Shown here: in pieces, positions 31,268 to 42,818 of the stretch
How the letters are laid out: each line of letters begins with the position of its first letter
How positions within the stretch are numbered: position 1 is the first letter of the stretch
Origin: CAZZNY01 sp964655935
GTDB lineage: Bacteria > Patescibacteriota > Gracilibacteria > BD1-5 > UBA2023
Length of the DNA: 64,000 nt
Assembly: GCA_964655935.1 (NCBI GenBank)
Contig: CAZZNY010000004.1
Span: 45,447-109,446 of the forward strand
Direction: 5' to 3'
Position numbers and translations under genes: made by a program
Notes under the pieces: model-generated
The model's input: the letters and a program-made list of their open reading frames with translations, nothing else
Told to the model about the DNA's origin: nothing
Databases searched by the model: none

Positions 31268-31295
31268 AATAACCTCCCAAATTTGGGAGGTTATT
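31268..31295 (-). terminator. Perfect inverted repeat, likely intrinsic terminator
   Basis: A 28-base perfect palindrome (14+14, centre CCCAAATTTGGG) lies 13 bases past the stop of the acidic membrane protein gene and is followed on the minus strand by a T-rich stretch. It lies 5' of the DedA gene, so it would separate the two transcripts. Confidence 0.7.
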
Positions 31296-31307
31296 AAGGA
31301 GAGAAAT

Positions 31308-32696
31308 TTATTTGTTTGGTAAAGTATCAGGATTTCTTGGTCGATGAATATTTACTTTTGTATTTTCTGTGACACGATATTCGAGTCCCGAATCAGTTAT
31401 TACCGTAGAACTGGTAGTCGGAGGAGTGACTTCTCCAGTTTGTGTTGTTGTTCCAGTGGAAGTGTTGCCTGAATTGGTTTCTCCAGTTTGAGTAAGTGTT
31501 CCTGAGGATGAAGATCCTGTTTCTGTCTCGGTAATAATAGTTCCAGTATTGGTAGTGCCGCTTTCGGCTAGAATTTCTCCTGAATTGGTTTCTTCTGTGT
31601 TTGTTTCTCAGGTATTTGTTATCGTTGGAGTTTCAATAGTGTTTGTGTTTGGGTCAGTGGTGACTGTTGGTGTCTCTACTTCTGGAATAAAGGTTGACTC
31701 CGTGATATTTGCTTTTCCATGTTTTGATATCATGTTCCATCCAATAGTTCCTCCGAAAAACATAACCACCATAAGTGAAGCAGCAATAAGAGTCTTTGCA
31801 AGTCGAGAAATTCCTCATTTTCGTACTTCTGACTCACTGAGTGATTTCTTGACACTTTCGACATATTCAGGAGAAAGGGTTTCATTTGATCCTAGTTCTT
31901 CTTGCGATCCTGAGAGAGCTTCTTGAAGTGTCGGAATATCTACTGTTACCACCTCTTCTGCTGTGATAGATTCTACAGGAGAAACGATGGAATTTTCTAA
32001 AACAGGTACTTCTTCTACTATTTCAGGTGTTTCTATGATATTGACCACTTCCGTTACCGCTTCTATAGGTTTTTCGATAGTTTTTGGTTGTTTTTCGAGT
32101 TCAAGCGTTTGTTGAGATGAGGAATTTTCATCCTGTTCTAATCAGCCAAATAAATCATCTTCAAATCCAAATTCTTTTGTTACATCAAATTCTGGAAAAT
32201 ATATTTTTTGAGGTTCTGTAGAAACAGTTTCTGCCACTACTTCTTTTTCAAGACCAAGAGAAAGAGTTTCTTCTTTATGATCTTGAGACGTTTCTTGAGC
32301 GATCTCATCAATTCCAAGAAGCACTTCCTTCGGATCATCTTCGACATCAGTTAACATGATTTCTGGTTCCTCGTGCACAATACTTTCTACAGTAATAGGA
32401 TTTTCGACGATAGCATCTGGTTTCCAAGTAGCCTCTTCTATTATGGATTCCTGAGTTGATATTACAGGAGTTTCTGTAATAATTGATGATACACTTGATG
32501 ACGACTCTGACGATTCCTTTTTAAAATCGGAAAGTGAAAATCTTCGATTCGATGGAGTTTGTGCGGGGATGTTTTCTGCAGGCACAGAATCAATCACAGG
32601 AGCAATTATTTCTTGTGATTCTATTGATAAAACTTCAGAATCGGTTGCTACAGTATTTGGGCCTATTTTTTTGAGTGCTTTAAGATCAAGTCACAT
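31308..32696 (-). CDS. Acidic single-pass membrane protein with Thr/Ser/Glu-rich tail
   Basis: A 462-aa protein of unknown family. It begins MGLDLKALKKIGPN, has a long acidic N-terminal half rich in Ser, Glu and Val (for example SESSSSVSSIITETPVIST and VESIVHEEPEIML), a single transmembrane helix near residue 300 (LIAASLMVVMFFGGTIGW), and an external tail of Thr/Gly/Glu repeats (SGEILAESGTTNTGTII, TGETNSGNTSTGTTTQTG) ending with EYRVTENTKVNIHRPR. The topology, cytoplasmic acidic domain then exposed Thr-rich stalk, resembles proteins that anchor surface structures or regulate secretion; this is inference. A sigma70-like promoter (32768-32796) lies upstream and a perfect hairpin (31268-31295) follows the stop. 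The second codon is TGA. Confidence 0.75.
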
Positions 32697-32767
32697 ACTA
32701 CGAAGAATTAAGAATTTAGAATTAAGAATTAAGAACATTTTTTAATTTGTCCTTATTCATTAATAGA

Positions 32768-32796
32768 AGATTACCATATTTTTTTTCTCTAGTCAA
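32768..32796 (-). promoter_or_regulatory. Sigma70-type promoter for the acidic membrane protein gene
   Basis: On the minus strand a TTGACT box (32791-32796) is followed after 17 bases by TAATCT (32768-32773). It lies in the divergent intergenic region about 70 bases upstream of the start at 32696. Confidence 0.5.
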
Positions 32797-32906
32797 AAAA
32801 CTGAAGATGAAAAGTTAATATGGAAGACTTTATGTATATTTTTTGGCTTTAAGATGGAATTTTAATTTTTGATATCTGAAATATCATCTTCTGTCAAGTC
32901 GAATTC

Positions 32907-32935
32907 TTGCATCTCGGAACGATATGTGATAATCT
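32907..32935 (+). promoter_or_regulatory. Sigma70-type promoter for the surface cassette
   Basis: TTGCAT (32907-32912), a 17-base spacer, then TAATCT (32930-32935) on the plus strand, about 45 bases upstream of the ATG at 32980. With the minus-strand promoter it makes the 32.70-32.98 kb interval a divergent control region. The 130 bases between the two promoters show no other feature I can name. Confidence 0.5.
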
Positions 32936-32979
32936 TAAGGGGACAAACAAAAATATATTTACTTTTAATAATTGGAATT

Positions 32980-35900
32980 ATGACAGCATTAGACAATCTT
33001 CAAACAGCGAAACAGACAATCGACAAAAGTGTTACGGTGGCAGGAAAGATTGAACTTTCTGAATTACGAGACGCTACAGCTATTGCTCGAAATGCATATA
33101 AAACAGAGCTCGCGAATGCAGTGAGAGAGCTTAAAGATGCAAAATCTAAAATGAAACCTGAAGATTATAACAAGTGGCTTGGTGTTTTAAGAAACGAAAT
33201 TCGAGACATGAAAGAAGCAAAAAATATATATGAACAAGGAAAAAGACTTACCAGTAGACAGACAATTGAAAAAACAGATGTTCTAAAGGTGAATTTAGAA
33301 GAATTTTTTGCTACCGTTGATGAGACAAATACTCAGATGAATGAGATAGAAAAAGAGGTTCGAAAAGAGCAAAAGGAAATGACCGCTACTTTTAAAGGAC
33401 TTCGTTTTGACGCATTAAAAATATTTACACTTTCAAATAACACAAATCAGAAATTTATTCAACAATGGCTTCAAAAAGATTTTAGCATAGAGTTTGATGC
33501 TAATAATAAACCACTTCCGAATCAACATATACAACTCGATGATTGCGGAATGATCCAAAAAACAAATGACGCATATCTTATCAGCTGAGCTGCTTTTGAT
33601 AATGATGGGCGAAATAAAGACTATAATTCACTTCTAAACTTTACATTTCCAGTAAAGGATACTCAAGGGGTTGCAATCGATTACAAGAAAATGAGCGATG
33701 AAAAGAAATTGGTGAACGATGATATTGTTATTGCCAGCTTGATGCAAAATATCGAAAAAGCTGCTATAAAAAAACAGGGATTAGTCGAAACAGGATCGCA
33801 GAAACATGGTGTAGTAGAGGTTGAGAAACTTAAAACTGATGAAGATAAGCTGTTTGCGTATCTCTGTGATTTTGATGATGATGGAAAGATCGGAGAAAGA
33901 AAAAACCTTTGGACAAAACTCGGATTTACCGATGGAAAAAAAGATTTTCACAATAGAATTTCCGGACCACAAGTTTTCTCTGCTTTAAAAACTCTAGAAC
34001 AAAAAGATAAAGCTACACTTTTAGTGAATATTAAATATGTAGCAGGGCTTGGAGGTCTAACGATAACTGGAACTAGTGCAAAAGAGATTCTTACAGAAAT
34101 GAAAAAACCAGAAGCAAAAAAGAAATTTATTGCTCAGCTTTCAATGTTTTCTTATATGGGAGTCGATCCATACCAAGTTCTCGCATCTGGTAGTAAAGGA
34201 ATTGAAAAAAGCTTGAATCAACGACAGGCCGTTCTCGAAGGAATGAAATGAGAATTTGATACAAAATTCGAATCTGAGTGGAAAAAACAGATTGATGCAC
34301 TTGGTATGTCACCAGAAGAAAAACAAAAATTTATCGCAAATAAAGAGGTTATCAAGTCTCAACTTCGACTAGAAGCAATTAATCTCGTTCATAGTGATAT
34401 CCCAGGAAACCATGGATCAGGATTATCTTTAGGACTCTCTTATGATAAACTCAATTTTCAATTAGGAGGAATGCGAAACCAAGAAACCTGAAAAATGGCT
34501 TGGGGAGCAGGAGTTTGATTCGATCTTTGAAGTGGCGTAACGACCGGAGTATTCGTATGACTTGATGTTAGTAGTCCGAAAATTCCAGCAGGAGTATACA
34601 TTGCTAAGAATTTTTCATATACTATGGGAAAGACTTTCGAATGAAGTACCACTGGTAGTCTGACATATGTTGGAATCGGAACAGTTGCCGCACTTGATCA
34701 GACGGTTTCAAAAAATTTCGGAGGAAAAACGCACGAGAAAATACTTTCTGAAAAAGCAGAGTACGAACAAACTGTTTTGACATTTTGTAATGGATTAACA
34801 TCAAAAATGGATACAAAAGATGTCGTAGCTAAACTCACAGAAAATAGTACAAAAATAGATAAAACCGTTCCTCAAACACAAAAAAAGGCATTCATAAGTG
34901 AAATCGGAAAATTTCTAGAGAGCATTAATTATAGTAGTCTTTCTACAGAGGTAAAACAAGGATTTATCGATCGATTATCGTCAGCACTTATTCAGAGATG
35001 GTATGATCGAGAACTCGTAGAACAGAATGGATCTGTAAAAGTGTCTGTAGGAATGACTGCAGGAGTACTTTTCTGAGCAGGATTTCTACCGATTCCGTTT
35101 TATTTCCCACATGCAGGATTTCAGAAAAATAAAGTTGATTTTACTACAACATCAACTTCTCTCCAGGAACATGCATTTCAATTAAAACATAATAAAGAAG
35201 GAGTAAAAGTACAGAATATGGCTGAGGTTCTCGCTAATCTTAGAACACTTCCAGATGTGACTGTTACTGAAAAAGATGGAATCATTACTCTTACTGGAAA
35301 TGGAGATAAATCCATTCTTGAATCAACTAATGTTTATATTAAATCAGACAAAAAAAGCGAAATCAAATTCGAAGGAGCGAACAAACTTATCATAGGAAAT
35401 GTCGGTCCTATGAATGTGGATGTTCGATATGATTCTCGTTCAAAAACAGCAAATTTGATTCTTGGAAGCTTGAATATAGCGGAAGATGTTAAAAAGATAG
35501 AGAATACAAATGAATTTGCAAATAATACTCCAAAGAAGCTAGAAATAAAAAAAGTAACTCTAGGAACTAGGATACTAGGTACGCCGACCATAATTCCAGA
35601 AGCGGCAATCTTGTTTGATATTCATAAAAATATTCTTACAAAAGAAGATATTCCAGAAGTGGGTATTGCTCAAAGACATCCAAAAGAATTCTGAGCATTT
35701 AATACTGATTATAAAAATTCTACTGCATCGTGAGATTATACTAAAGCAAGAGAATCATTGAATAAATTACTTACAATAGAGCATAAAAAGATTATTCCTG
35801 CCAATGCAGATCAGAATGTTCTCGCAAATATCATAGCACAATATAAAGATGCATTTGCTATGGATTATATTACGAAGGATAGGTCACTTCCTACATCGGA

Positions 35901-37047
35901 GAAAAAAATAAAAGCTCTCGAATATATAAGCGCTTTAGAAGTTTCTAATTCAACAAAACTTATTCAATTAGCGAATGATCTTATTGACGGAAACTGAGAC
36001 TGGAAAAAATCGAAACCTACCTTTCTTCGATTATTTAAAGATGGTGCTGGTAGTGATCATACAAAACCTGCACGAAAACTTTACAATCTCTTAATGTCAA
36101 ATGAAGAGCTTGCGAATGAAAACTATCTGGGACAACGATGAGCCAATCGAAAAGAGGCTATGAAAAAATTTATGCCTGAATTAATGGAAACCAGAGATAC
36201 TCTTATACAGAAAAATGGAACAAAAAGTGGATGGGAAGTATCTGATCCTCAAACAGGTTTGTTTGCATTCACAGCATCATATAAAATCGACAACAAAGGA
36301 AGATCTCTCGGAAAACAGTGGGATGCTATGCCTCCAGGAACAGCAAGAATCGCATGAGGAGATAAGGCTTTTGAAATAGTTTCAAAAAGTGAATCAGGGA
36401 AAATAATTGAAATGGCACAAGGACAAAAAACTATTTGGAATAATATGATGAATTCAATCAAAGGGTTATGAGTAAGTAATATAGATGAATTTGTCAATAC
36501 CATAAAGAGAGGAGAGGATTATGTTTTTGTTGACAAAGGAGGTAAAACTACTACAATCAAGGCCGAATGTATATCTTTTATGTATGGTCAATGTTTCAAT
36601 GAATCTGTTGGTCTGCGCTTTAAGATATCAAGCAAGAAAGATAATTATGACGTCACTCCACCTACAGAAACATATCTTACCATGTCGGCAAATGGAAGCA
36701 TGACTACGGCAGAGTGAAAGTATAATAAAGGAGTAGCCGTGGGTGCAATCTATGCAAGAGGCGGAGAAAAACAGCCAGAAAAACCAAAGAGTGACGGAGG
36801 ATGAGTATGGACATCACCAGATGGAGACGTGATTAAGGTTGATGCAAATGGTAATGTTTTAAGTTCCACGGGTCCAAATGCTGTTCCAGTGGGCACGAAT
36901 ATAAGCCAACTTCATCTTGTTGATGAATTTGGAAATCCAGTTTCTCTTACATTTAAACCCAATCCAGTACCAGTAGCTCCAGTAGTAGATCTTCGTCGAA
37001 ATACCGTTATAGCAACCGATCTACTTGCGAAAAAAACAGGAAAATAA
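32980..37047 (+). CDS. Large (1355 aa) protein of unknown family, first gene of a surface cassette
   Basis: One continuous frame with 16 in-frame TGA codons by my reading. The N-terminal 240 residues are helical and charged (ELANAVRELKDAKSKMK, EIEKEVRKEQKEMTATFKG). A Ca-binding-like loop DFDDDGKIGE lies near residue 297. Residues about 480-580 and 685-715 are Gly-rich alternating stretches (LSLGLSYDKLNFQLGG; AWGAGVGFDLGSGVTTGVFVG; VKVSVGMTAGVLFGAGFL) that look like amphipathic beta-strands, several with TGA-coded glycines. The C-terminus has PDGDVIKVDANGNV- and NPVPVAPVV-type segments. I saw no signal peptide at the chosen ATG (MTALDNLQTAK), so it may be cytoplasmic or use another export route. 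It is followed after 19 bases by a small membrane-anchored protein and then by a 1416-aa secreted protein. Confidence 0.8.
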
Positions 37048-37066
37048 ATTTTAATCGTTCTTTTCG

Positions 37067-37282
37067 ATGAAAAAAAAGGTTATCATAATCATAGTAATAG
37101 TACTTCTTTGAGTTATAGGAATATTCTTCTTTCTGCAACCGAAGAATACTACACCAGCTCCAGAAAGTTCCGTAGTAAATCTTGATACAATCAAAGGAGA
37201 TATCACAAATACAAAAACAAATATTACTCCACCATCAAATGGTGTAAAGGATCTCAAACAAACGAGTGAATTTAATAACTAG
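37067..37282 (+). CDS. Small membrane-anchored protein (71 aa)
   Basis: MKKKVIIIIVIVLLGVIGIF forms a single N-terminal helix containing one TGA-coded Gly. The short polar tail (QPKNTTPAPESSVVN, NTKTNITPPSNG) is Pro/Thr-rich and probably exposed. It lies between the two very large proteins of the cassette, 19 bases after the first and 12 bases before the second, and is presumably co-transcribed. No family was recognised. Confidence 0.65.
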
Positions 37283-37294
37283 TATTATTTGTGT

Positions 37295-40200
37295 ATGAAA
37301 AACATTTTTTGTTGGAAAAATAAATTGAGGCTTGTTATCGCAACAAGTCTCTTTATCGTAACAACTTCCGTCTTTTGAGCGAATATATCGGAGGTTGCTT
37401 GTAATAGTAATTACTCGAATGGGTGTACGCAATGTTTTGTAAATCAGGACAATATTTACTATTGATATGGAGTCGCAAACCTCAGTGATACCTTTACGAA
37501 CGATAAAAGTACGCGAGTAACCATACGCCAGCAAGATAACGCTAATGTATTTGTGGTTACGCCACTTTATGCAGGAGTGGTCGGTATTAGTAGTGGACCA
37601 TTAGTGAGATTTCCGTTTAATTCATGAGAAAATTTGAATGATGGAAGTTATACAAATGGTGAGGCAGGAAACAATGGTGGGAATTGGGTTATAGCATTTG
37701 ATGCTAATACTTCCGGATTGATTCTAGGACCAGTGAGTGGCGCTTTTATTAAGTTCCAAAATCTTACGAGTGAAGTTAGAGCCAGCTGAAGAAGTCGACC
37801 AATATTTGAATATAGTTATACCTTCAACTACAATGTTCTCAATTCTACAAATAACGGATATTTATCTCAAAACAATATAGTAAAAGAATGTATTTTGAAT
37901 TACCCAGCTTTTTGTGGTGACGGAATTCTTGATGTCGAAAAAGAACAATGTGATCCAAACGATTCTAATCATGTTGGTTGGGGAATTACTGGGTGTTCTG
38001 CGACCTGTACTCCCACCACAGGTTCTTGTGAGAATGGCGGGGTTACCGGACAACAATCAAATCCAATTACCATAAATACACCAGGTCTTTGTCAGGCTGG
38101 TTATACACCGCAAAATCTTGTAGATACGGTAAATGGTACACGACACAATTATACTTGGGAATGCAGATCACCAGCTGGTGATGTGTATATTGGTGGTACT
38201 TGTAATGCGTGGTATGATAGTGTTCCACAAAATAGTTGTAATGATGCGAACTGAGATGGGAACGCTGATTCTTGTCAAGCAAATGGTAACATGAATGTAA
38301 GCTGTGATCCAGCAACATTCTCTGTAACTAATCGAAATCCACCAGCATGTTTCGTCGCGCCACCACAAAATAGTTGTAATGATGCGAACTGAGATGGGAA
38401 CGCTGATTCTTGTCAAGCAAATGGTAACATGAATGTAAGCTGTGATCCAGCAACATTCTCTGTAACTAATCGAAATCCACCAGCATGTTTCTGAATTACA
38501 CCACCAAATCCAATGTGTAATTCCCTTAACTGGGTTCCTAATCCGGGAGCTCCAAATGTAGGAAGCTTTACCTGTTTTGGATCTGATCTGAGCTCACCAG
38601 CAACTTTTTCACTCAGGATTACCCCTCCAGGAGGCGTACCGACGATTATGCCGATTACCACAGCTCCGCCAGCTTTTCCTCTTTTTTGACCTGGAATTGC
38701 GATGTTTAGTCCATACACATTTACTCAGGTTGGGACATATGCCGCTGAGTGTATTATCACGACGACCAATGCGACTGGTGTCGTAACACTTCCTGTCTGA
38801 ACATGTACTCAACAAATAACTATAAACTCACTCCAACCAACTTGTCAATCACTCTCTGTTATTGATGTTGCCACTGGAGCCCCTCCAACTCCTACAAATC
38901 CACTTCCTTTCCAGGCTCGATGTACCTGTACTGCTTCTCCTGAATTCGCAGCACCAGGATTCTGAGTCGATCGATTTGATTTTAATATGACTGGAGCAAA
39001 TACTGGAAATTTTACTGTAAATACAGGATCTCTTATAGCTGTTTGGAATCATCAAGTAAGTTTTTCTGGAAATACAAATGTATCATGTAATATTATATGA
39101 CACGATGCATCAGGATCGGGAATCACGACAGCAGGATTGCCAGCGTGTACTACTGGATTTAACATAGGTTCATCTTGTCAAAGATGAAATATGGTAACGC
39201 CTTTAACGAGTACTATAACCGCAGCTTATCCAGGTCTCTGTCTATCAGGACAAACCGTCTGAGCTTTTACTGGAGTGGTGAGTGGTACTACCACGAACTA
39301 TACCTGGAGCTGTAATGGTCTTACGGGTGGGAATTGTAGTGAGAGTTATAACTCAGCACAACAGTGTATTGCTGGAACGGTCACGGGATCACAAGCAAGT
39401 CCTATTACAGCAGCAACACCATGACTCTGTCCATCAGGACAGACAGTATGAAATTTTCTCGATACATCTAATGGATCAGTACACAATTATACATGGACAT
39501 GTGACGGTCTTTCAGGATGAAATTGTAGTGCAAGCCTTGGTGGTGGTCCAGCATCTCCAAGATGTGATACATTATCTTATTCTAACGGAGTTTATACTTG
39601 TTTATGAGATCTAAACTCAGTAGGAGAAAATGGTACTTGTGAGCTTCGATCACTGAGAGAAAACGGTCAGCTCTATGCTTCTGCTCCTATGACAAACGGA
39701 AGATGTACTATACCATATACTGGAGGAGTATCAAATCCAGTCTGGTGTATAATGACCGGTTCTGGCAGAACATTTAACAACAATAACAATACTTGTACTT
39801 ATGGAGGAAGTTGACCATGTTGTACTCCACCTCCTCCTCCACCGGGGTCAAGATGATATTGTGGAGATGGAATAGTACAAATGCCGAATTCTGATGGTGA
39901 TCATGAAGAATGTGATCCTAGTAATATAAAGACAGAGTGGGCGACAAAATATAAATGGTGTAATATTGATTGTACTCTTAATCTCACAATTACGACACCA
40001 GGGGGAAAAGTTTTTGATTTCATTCTACCGAACCGAAGAATTATCTGAGACAATATTCCGGCATTTCAGGCTGGAGACAAGATTGATGCCTATATTACTG
40101 CAAATCCCTGAACGGATGGTTATATCAAGGGAATTGTAAAAAATAGATCATCCATATATATCGTAAACAATAGTCCGGTTATTGTTCCAAAAAAGGCGGT

Positions 40201-41545
40201 TTGAACTGCAACAGCATTTATTGGTTGTGATCTTACATCTACATCTACACCACTTCCATTTATCAGAAATGTGTGTACTTGATATGATGCGGTACATGGA
40301 GTGTGTACGAATTGTGAGGATCGAGAAGTACTTCCTCCAGAAGAAGATATCTCTACCACTTCTCAAGCTGGATGTTCTCTATCTGATGCTATCTATTGAT
40401 ATGCTTACGGCATGACAAAAAAACGGTATGATGCTGGTGGTCAATCAAAATATAATATAGTTTACAATCACGGTTGTCCAAGGGAATATAAGTTGAAAAA
40501 CTTAAGTGATCCTTTCTTCTATGAATGGAAACTTCTTGGAGAGGCGCCGATTCAAAAAACTATTTTCTCAAGTACACAGTTGTTGAATTACAACTTTAAA
40601 TGAACCACATCCTTAATTCCTGATAATAAAGATTATCAAGATACGATCTGGGATCGATATCCGATAAATGAATGAGGCTTACCAAAAAGCAGTGATCCAC
40701 GAAATATAAACCAATCTTTTCACGTTCAATACGGAGATGCTTGGGGATATGCAAACCGATCTTACTTTGACATTCGCGTCTCTCGACCGATTATCTCAAA
40801 TACTTCTGGAGGAAATGCACAAAAACCATCAGGAGCAAATGTAAGTACGGTGGTAAATAATTTTATTCCAAACTTAGAGGGCGATAAAAACTTTACAACT
40901 GCTACGACCGGAAAAAGCGGTGACTGGAGTCTGACAAAAACTTCGACAGAATCTGTAAATACAAAAACGGTTGATACGGTAAAAAATACTACTAAATCCA
41001 CGGTTGCGGCAAAGAATATTAGAATTGATACAAATGCTTCGCAATTTAATCATCTAAACTTTGGTAAACTCGGTGATCAAAAAGAAGTATATGTCGTAAA
41101 TGGAAATCTTACTATTGATGCAGAAATAACACTGAGTTGAGTAAAAACAATCATTGTTGAGACAGGAAATCTTGTGATTAACAAAAATATTACATATGGT
41201 ACCAATAAAGATGCAAGTTGGGCATTTATCGTAAAAAGTGGAAATATCTACATAGATAAAAACGTGACGCAACTTGCAGGAGTATTTATGACACTTTGAA
41301 ATTCAACAACTGGAATTAAGGCCAGAAGTGCTCAGGATAGCCCTAAACAACTGAGAATTGACGGAAGTCTCTATGGTGATCCAGGAGATCTCGTCGAACA
41401 TCGAACATATGTTTTCGGTACAGAGACGGATACGGCTCTTGCGACTGGAGTAGTCATTAACTACTCGAATCGAGCGCTGAAATTCCCACCACCAATGCTG
41501 ACAAATTTCATCGAAACATATAAACTGAAAAAAATTGCGAAATAG
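37295..41545 (+). CDS. Large (1416 aa) secreted Cys-rich surface protein
   Basis: A signal peptide (LRLVIATSLFIVTTSVFGANI) starts the frame. Two segments match the Cys-rich DUF4215-type repeat: FCGDGILDVEKEQCDP near residue 204 and YCGDGIVQMPNSDGDHEECDP near 855. Between them lie Thr/Ser/Gly-rich modules with paired Cys, including a 43-residue unit duplicated exactly (residues about 311-353 and 357-399; DNA 38225-38353 and 38363-38491) and two NYTWSCNGLTGGNC-type repeats around residues 660-750. A PPPPPPGS linker precedes the second Cys repeat. The C-terminal 200 residues form a beta-rich domain (VYVVNGNLTIDAEITLSG, TGNLVINKNITYG, SGNIYIDKNVTQL), like a parallel beta-helix. Dozens of TGA codons are read as Gly; TAG ends the gene. 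It is probably exported and disulfide-stabilised. Confidence 0.85.
38225..38491 (+). repeat. Exact tandem duplication, 138-base period, inside the 1416-aa protein gene
   Basis: Two copies of about 129 identical bases begin at 38225 and 38363, with a 9-base variable joint. The period is a multiple of three, so the frame is kept; each copy codes for a 43-residue Cys-containing unit (from PQNSCNDANGDGNAD to NRNPPACF) with a TGA-coded Gly. Confidence 0.9.
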
Positions 41546-41550
41546 TTGAT

Positions 41551-41590
41551 AAAATAACCCCGAGGTTCTTAGAGCTCCGGGGTTATTTTA
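41551..41590. terminator. Bidirectional intrinsic terminator between the surface cassette and trxA
   Basis: A hairpin with arms AAAATAACCCCG (41551-41562) and CGGGGTTATTTT (41578-41589) lies between the convergent stops at 41545 and 41600. A and T runs at its ends allow it to work for both strands. Confidence 0.85.
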
Positions 41591-41599
41591 TTGTTTATA

Positions 41600-41935
41600 T
41601 TATGCAGCAGCTTGATCTTCGAAGTGTTTCATAATAGCTTGTTCGAGAACTGCGGAATCTTGAGATCCGACGAATTTTTCTACCGGTTGACCGTTTTTAT
41701 AGAGAATCATCGTAGGAATGCTCATAATTCGAAGTGATGAAGCAACTTGTTGGTTTTCATCGACATTCATCTTGAGAATTCGAGCCTTGTCACCGATTTT
41801 TGTCTGGAGCTCTTCGAGTCGTGGAAGCATCATACGGCAAGGACCACACCACTCTGCCCAGAAGTCGACGAGAGTTACACCAGTAGCAGTATCATCTGCG
41901 AAGCTGGCATCAGTGGTAGGAGTAAGATTTGACAT
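41600..41935 (-). CDS. trxA: Thioredoxin
   Basis: A 111-aa thioredoxin with the active site WAEWCGPCRMM and the cis-Pro in IMSIPTMILYKNGQ. It should reduce protein disulfides in the cytoplasm with electrons from the thioredoxin reductase encoded at 62780-63688. It is the only minus-strand protein gene in the right half of the window. No TGA is needed and all glycines here use GGN. The frame starts at the ATG at 41935 (MSNLTPTTDASFADD). Confidence 0.97.
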   Translation of the reverse strand: MSNLTPTTDASFADDTATGVTLVDFWAEWCGPCRMMLPRLEELQTKIGDKARILKMNVDENQQVASSLRIMSIPTMILYKNGQPVEKFVGSQDSAVLEQAIMKHFEDQAAA

Positions 41936-42138
41936 AGGTACGAGAAATTAGAAATTAGAGACTGAGATTTTTAAAAGCAGAGCAAAGTTTATTGTTTTTC
42001 ATCTAAAAATCAAGCAGATGTTTTTGTTTCTAGAATGAAAAAATTATAAAATTCAAAAATTTATTCCTCTTTTTGTCACTTTTTTATATACTTATCGTAT
42101 TAACTAGCGGGAGGACTTCCCGCGTGAATAGTATTTGC

Positions 42139-42696
42139 ATGAATATAACCGAATCTCTCATCGCCTGTCGTGCCGGAAGTCTTGAGGCTTTTGGTATTAT
42201 TTATGACACCTATTTTCGAAAGATTTATGATTTTACCTATTACAAAACACTTGATAGTGCTGTAGCAGAAGATATCACATCGGAGATTTTTATGAAAGCC
42301 ATGAAGGCTATATCTGGATTTGATGGAGAATGAGAAGATGATTTGAGACCTTGGCTTTATCGCATCGCACACAATAGTGTTATCGATCATTATCGGACTC
42401 GAAAAGAACATGTAGATATTGCGGATATAGAGGAGTTTCTCTGATATGAGACTGATGCTTGTGGTGATTTGGATCGGAAAAATAAACTTGAAGAAGTGCT
42501 CGAATATCTTGAGACGATCGATCCATTTCAAAAACAAATAGTGATTATGCGAATCTGGGACGATCTTTCCTATGCTGAGATAGCGAAAATCACTGGAAAA
42601 TCGGTTGATAATTGTAAGAAAATTGTTTCTCGAGTTCTTGCCCAGATTGCTTCGAATGTAGCATTTTTGATATATATTATGTTTTTTTGGAAGTAG
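42139..42696 (+). CDS. ECF-type RNA polymerase sigma-70 factor
   Basis: A 185-aa sigma factor. Region 2 has FGIIYDTYFRKIYDFTYYKT, then the -10-binding DITSEIFMKAMKAISGFDG and LRPWLYRIAHNSVIDHYR. Region 4 has LEYLETIDPFQKQIVIMRIWDDLSYAEIAKITGKSVDNCKKIVSRVL, the helix-turn-helix for -35 recognition. The last residues after the HTH (ASNVAFLIYIMFFW) are hydrophobic, which is unusual. The ATG at 42139 is preferred because it begins the conserved region; the longer frame from 42073 is not. Two in-frame TGA codons (GE-G-ED and FL-G-YE) are read as Gly. It is followed by a palindromic repeat and a putative anti-sigma gene. Confidence 0.92.
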
Positions 42697-42698
42697 AA

Positions 42699-42790
42699 TG
42701 TCATTCTGAGCGTAGCGTGAGAATCCCTTATAATAGAGTTTGGCAAAATCCTTGAGTATAAGAGATTCTTCGTTTCACTCAGAATGACAA
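42699..42790. repeat. Palindromic repeat family A, between ECF sigma gene and the putative anti-sigma gene
   Basis: Starts TGTCATTCTGAGCG 3 bases after the sigma TAG, ends CTCAGAATGACAA. It would form a long hairpin in the mRNA and may reduce read-through. Confidence 0.85.
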
Positions 42791-42818
42791 ATTAATTCTT
42801 TAAACTTTGAACTTGCCC

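Noticed and set aside
32697..32979. Replication origin with DnaA boxes
   Set aside because: Only a weak TTATTCATT-like site was seen; no cluster and no dnaA, so it is kept only as a strand-switch observation.
34429..34740. An outer-membrane beta-barrel in the 1355-aa protein
   Set aside because: The strands look amphipathic but there is no signal peptide or C-terminal barrel signature, so a barrel cannot be claimed.
36521..36703. A separate 60-aa plus-strand gene
   Set aside because: It is out of frame inside the 1355-aa gene, whose frame is continuous there.
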